From positions 186,001 through 250,000 of the forward strand of contig NZ_SLWK01000004.1 of the NCBI RefSeq assembly GCF_004345615.1: a DNA stretch of 64,000 nt. Direction: 5' to 3'. This stretch comes from Natronoflexus pectinivorans (GTDB lineage: Bacteria; Bacteroidota; Bacteroidia; Bacteroidales; Marinilabiliaceae). Each line of letters begins with the position of its first letter. The first letter of the stretch is position 1. Shown here one piece after another: positions 62,994 to 64,000 of this stretch. Made by a program: the position numbers and the translations under genes. The notes beneath the pieces were generated by a model. It was given only the letters and a program-made list of their open reading frames with translations, made no database searches and had not been told where the DNA came from.

Positions 62994-63026
62994 AAGAGAA
63001 AAGCCTGAAAGCTTTTCTCTTTTTTA
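62994..63026 (+). terminator. Terminator after metG
   Basis: AAGAGAAAAGC (62994-63004) pairs with GCTTTTCTCTT (63011-63021), followed by TTTTT on the plus strand. Confidence 0.9.
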
Positions 63027-63653
63027 TTTAATCAGATATTAAGGACGAAGACATCTGCCAGTCTTCTCATTTCTTGCAAGTGAATCATCTTATTCTTAAA
63101 TTTAAGTCTCTTATAACGTATATTTTATCATCAATTCCTTTGTCTATAAAAGAGGAAATATCTCCAGATCTTCCAAACCCTAATACTATTTTTTCTTTAC
63201 ATACTGCTGCTGTCCATGAAAATATTCCATTAATCAAAAGTTTCATGCATTTAATAACAATTTCTGCCATTAGGCAGTTTATTGTCATATATTTGTTAAT
63301 AACAAATAATTAAAGAAATGTTTTGTAACCTTAATAACACATATACGAAACATTAATGCAGCTTTTCTTATTATTTAACGTTACTAATTAATCATAATAA
63401 TCTATTATGCTGAAATCCTCTACCATTTCGGCACAAACAACATAATCAATTATATATCAGCACACAGCATGCCAGAACTGAGAATAATACCTATTATTGT
63501 GATTGGTGATAAAACAGACAAAACCCTTTTGAATGCTTTTTTAACATTTTGTTTGGTTGCTTTTTTCTTTTAAATGAGTTTCGTTTTGTTTTTTTCTTCC
63601 CATTCATATCATCTTTTTTTTACATTCGATCCGAAAATTAAAGCATTTATCAT
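63027..63653. other. AT-rich intergenic region, possible small ORF
   Basis: About 630 bases between metG and the DUF4954 gene. A minus-strand frame at 63085-63288 (67 codons, ending DKIYVIRDLNLRIR) could be a small protein but has no recognised family and no flanking signals; an overlapping plus-strand frame exists too. Nothing else structured is seen apart from A/T tracts. Confidence 0.5.
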
Positions 63654-64000
63654 ATGACCTATCGAAAACTAACAGAAGAAGAGATTAAAAGCCTCATATT
63701 AAATGGATCTTTCTGCGAAGATTGGAGTACCATTGAAGTGCACTCTGCCTTTTCTCCTCATAACATTCGAAATGTTTCGTTTTCCGGGCATGTAAAAATC
63801 GGACTTCTATTAAAGAAATTCACCTCACCCGGTGGAGTGCCAAAACAGTCCGGGATATATAATGCCACAATTCATAATTGCATTATTGATGATGATGTGT
63901 ACATAAATCAGGTGAAAAATCATCTTGCCAATTATCACATTAAAAAAAATGTGATAATTGAAAATGTGGATTCATTGTTTGTTTCGGAAGAGACATCCTT
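63654..64000 (+). CDS. DUF4954 protein (left-handed beta-helix, sugar-nucleotidyl/acyltransferase-like), 5' part
   Basis: The frame is open from the ATG at 63654 to the right edge, 115 residues. It begins MTYRKLTEEEIKSLILNGSF, followed by CEDWSTIEVH and NIRNVSFSGHVKIGLLLKKF, then GIYNATIHNCIIDDDVYINQV, NYHIKKNVIIENV. This imperfect hexapeptide pattern and the opening motif are characteristic of the DUF4954 family, large (about 650 residues) proteins common in Bacteroidota with a left-handed beta-helix like UDP-sugar acyltransferases. Their function is unknown. The rest of the gene is beyond the window. Confidence 0.8.
   Translation, partial: MTYRKLTEEEIKSLILNGSFCEDWSTIEVHSAFSPHNIRNVSFSGHVKIGLLLKKFTSPGGVPKQSGIYNATIHNCIIDDDVYINQVKNHLANYHIKKNVIIENVDSLFVSEETS

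Noticed and set aside
63085-63288. 67-codon minus-strand ORF upstream of the DUF4954 gene
   Set aside because: Competes with an overlapping plus-strand frame of similar length, no known motif, no promoter seen; kept only as a note on the intergenic region.

Overview
The window is an AT-rich stretch from a member of the Bacteroidota, probably a Bacteroidales/Marinilabiliales-type environmental or anaerobic polysaccharide degrader. This rests on two SusC/SusD pairs, hybrid two-component systems (HTCS), BACON domains, many lipoprotein signal peptides on glycosidases, TAnnTTTG-type -7 promoter elements, a DUF4954 protein and Nudix-fold repressors. The genus cannot be fixed from the sequence. No rRNA, tRNA, CRISPR array or complete insertion sequence was seen.

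Layout. (1) 1-1514: 5' part of an alpha-2-macroglobulin-like lipoprotein gene, running off the left edge. (2) 2435-25472: first carbohydrate cluster: SusC, SusD and a GH43; then on the minus strand a GH43 of the galactanase-like clade, a double-GH43 lipoprotein, a GH105, an HTCS regulator and a LacZ-type GH2; then a plus-strand GH43 and a minus-strand GH43 with discoidin and FN3 modules. The mix suggests a side-chain-rich pectin or arabinogalactan as target (inference). (3) 26176-51730: second cluster, aimed at a beta-1,4-glucan such as xyloglucan, mixed-linkage glucan or glucomannan (inference): HTCS, BACON-BACON-GH5, surface glycan-binding lipoprotein, SusD, SusC, a propeller sensor kinase without output domain, GH2, GH9, a cytoplasmic GH94 cellobiose phosphorylase and a GPH sugar symporter. 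(4) 51958-57840: two Nudix-fold transcription factors around a low-molecular-weight phosphatase, then a XylF-like sugar-binding lipoprotein divergent from a methyl-accepting chemotaxis protein. (5) 58008-64000: a GT-C membrane glycosyltransferase, then housekeeping genes (YraN, LD-carboxypeptidase, MetRS, DUF4954 protein).

How it could work. Surface endo-enzymes (GH5, GH9) cut the backbone. SusC/SusD and the binding lipoprotein take oligosaccharides into the periplasm, where GH2 and GH43 enzymes trim side chains. Cello-oligosaccharides or cellobiose are taken across the inner membrane by the GPH symporter and split by GH94 with phosphate, saving ATP. The HTCS proteins and the lone kinase sense oligosaccharides in the periplasm; the Nudix regulators probably sense a cytoplasmic sugar.

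The less ordinary items are the periplasmic insert in the GPH symporter, the unpaired sugar-binding protein facing a chemoreceptor, the kinase without receiver or DNA-binding domains, a GH43 lacking the usual base, and several palindromic intergenic elements (1858-1901, 22284-22333, 25593-25805, 32350-32490, 51801-51956).
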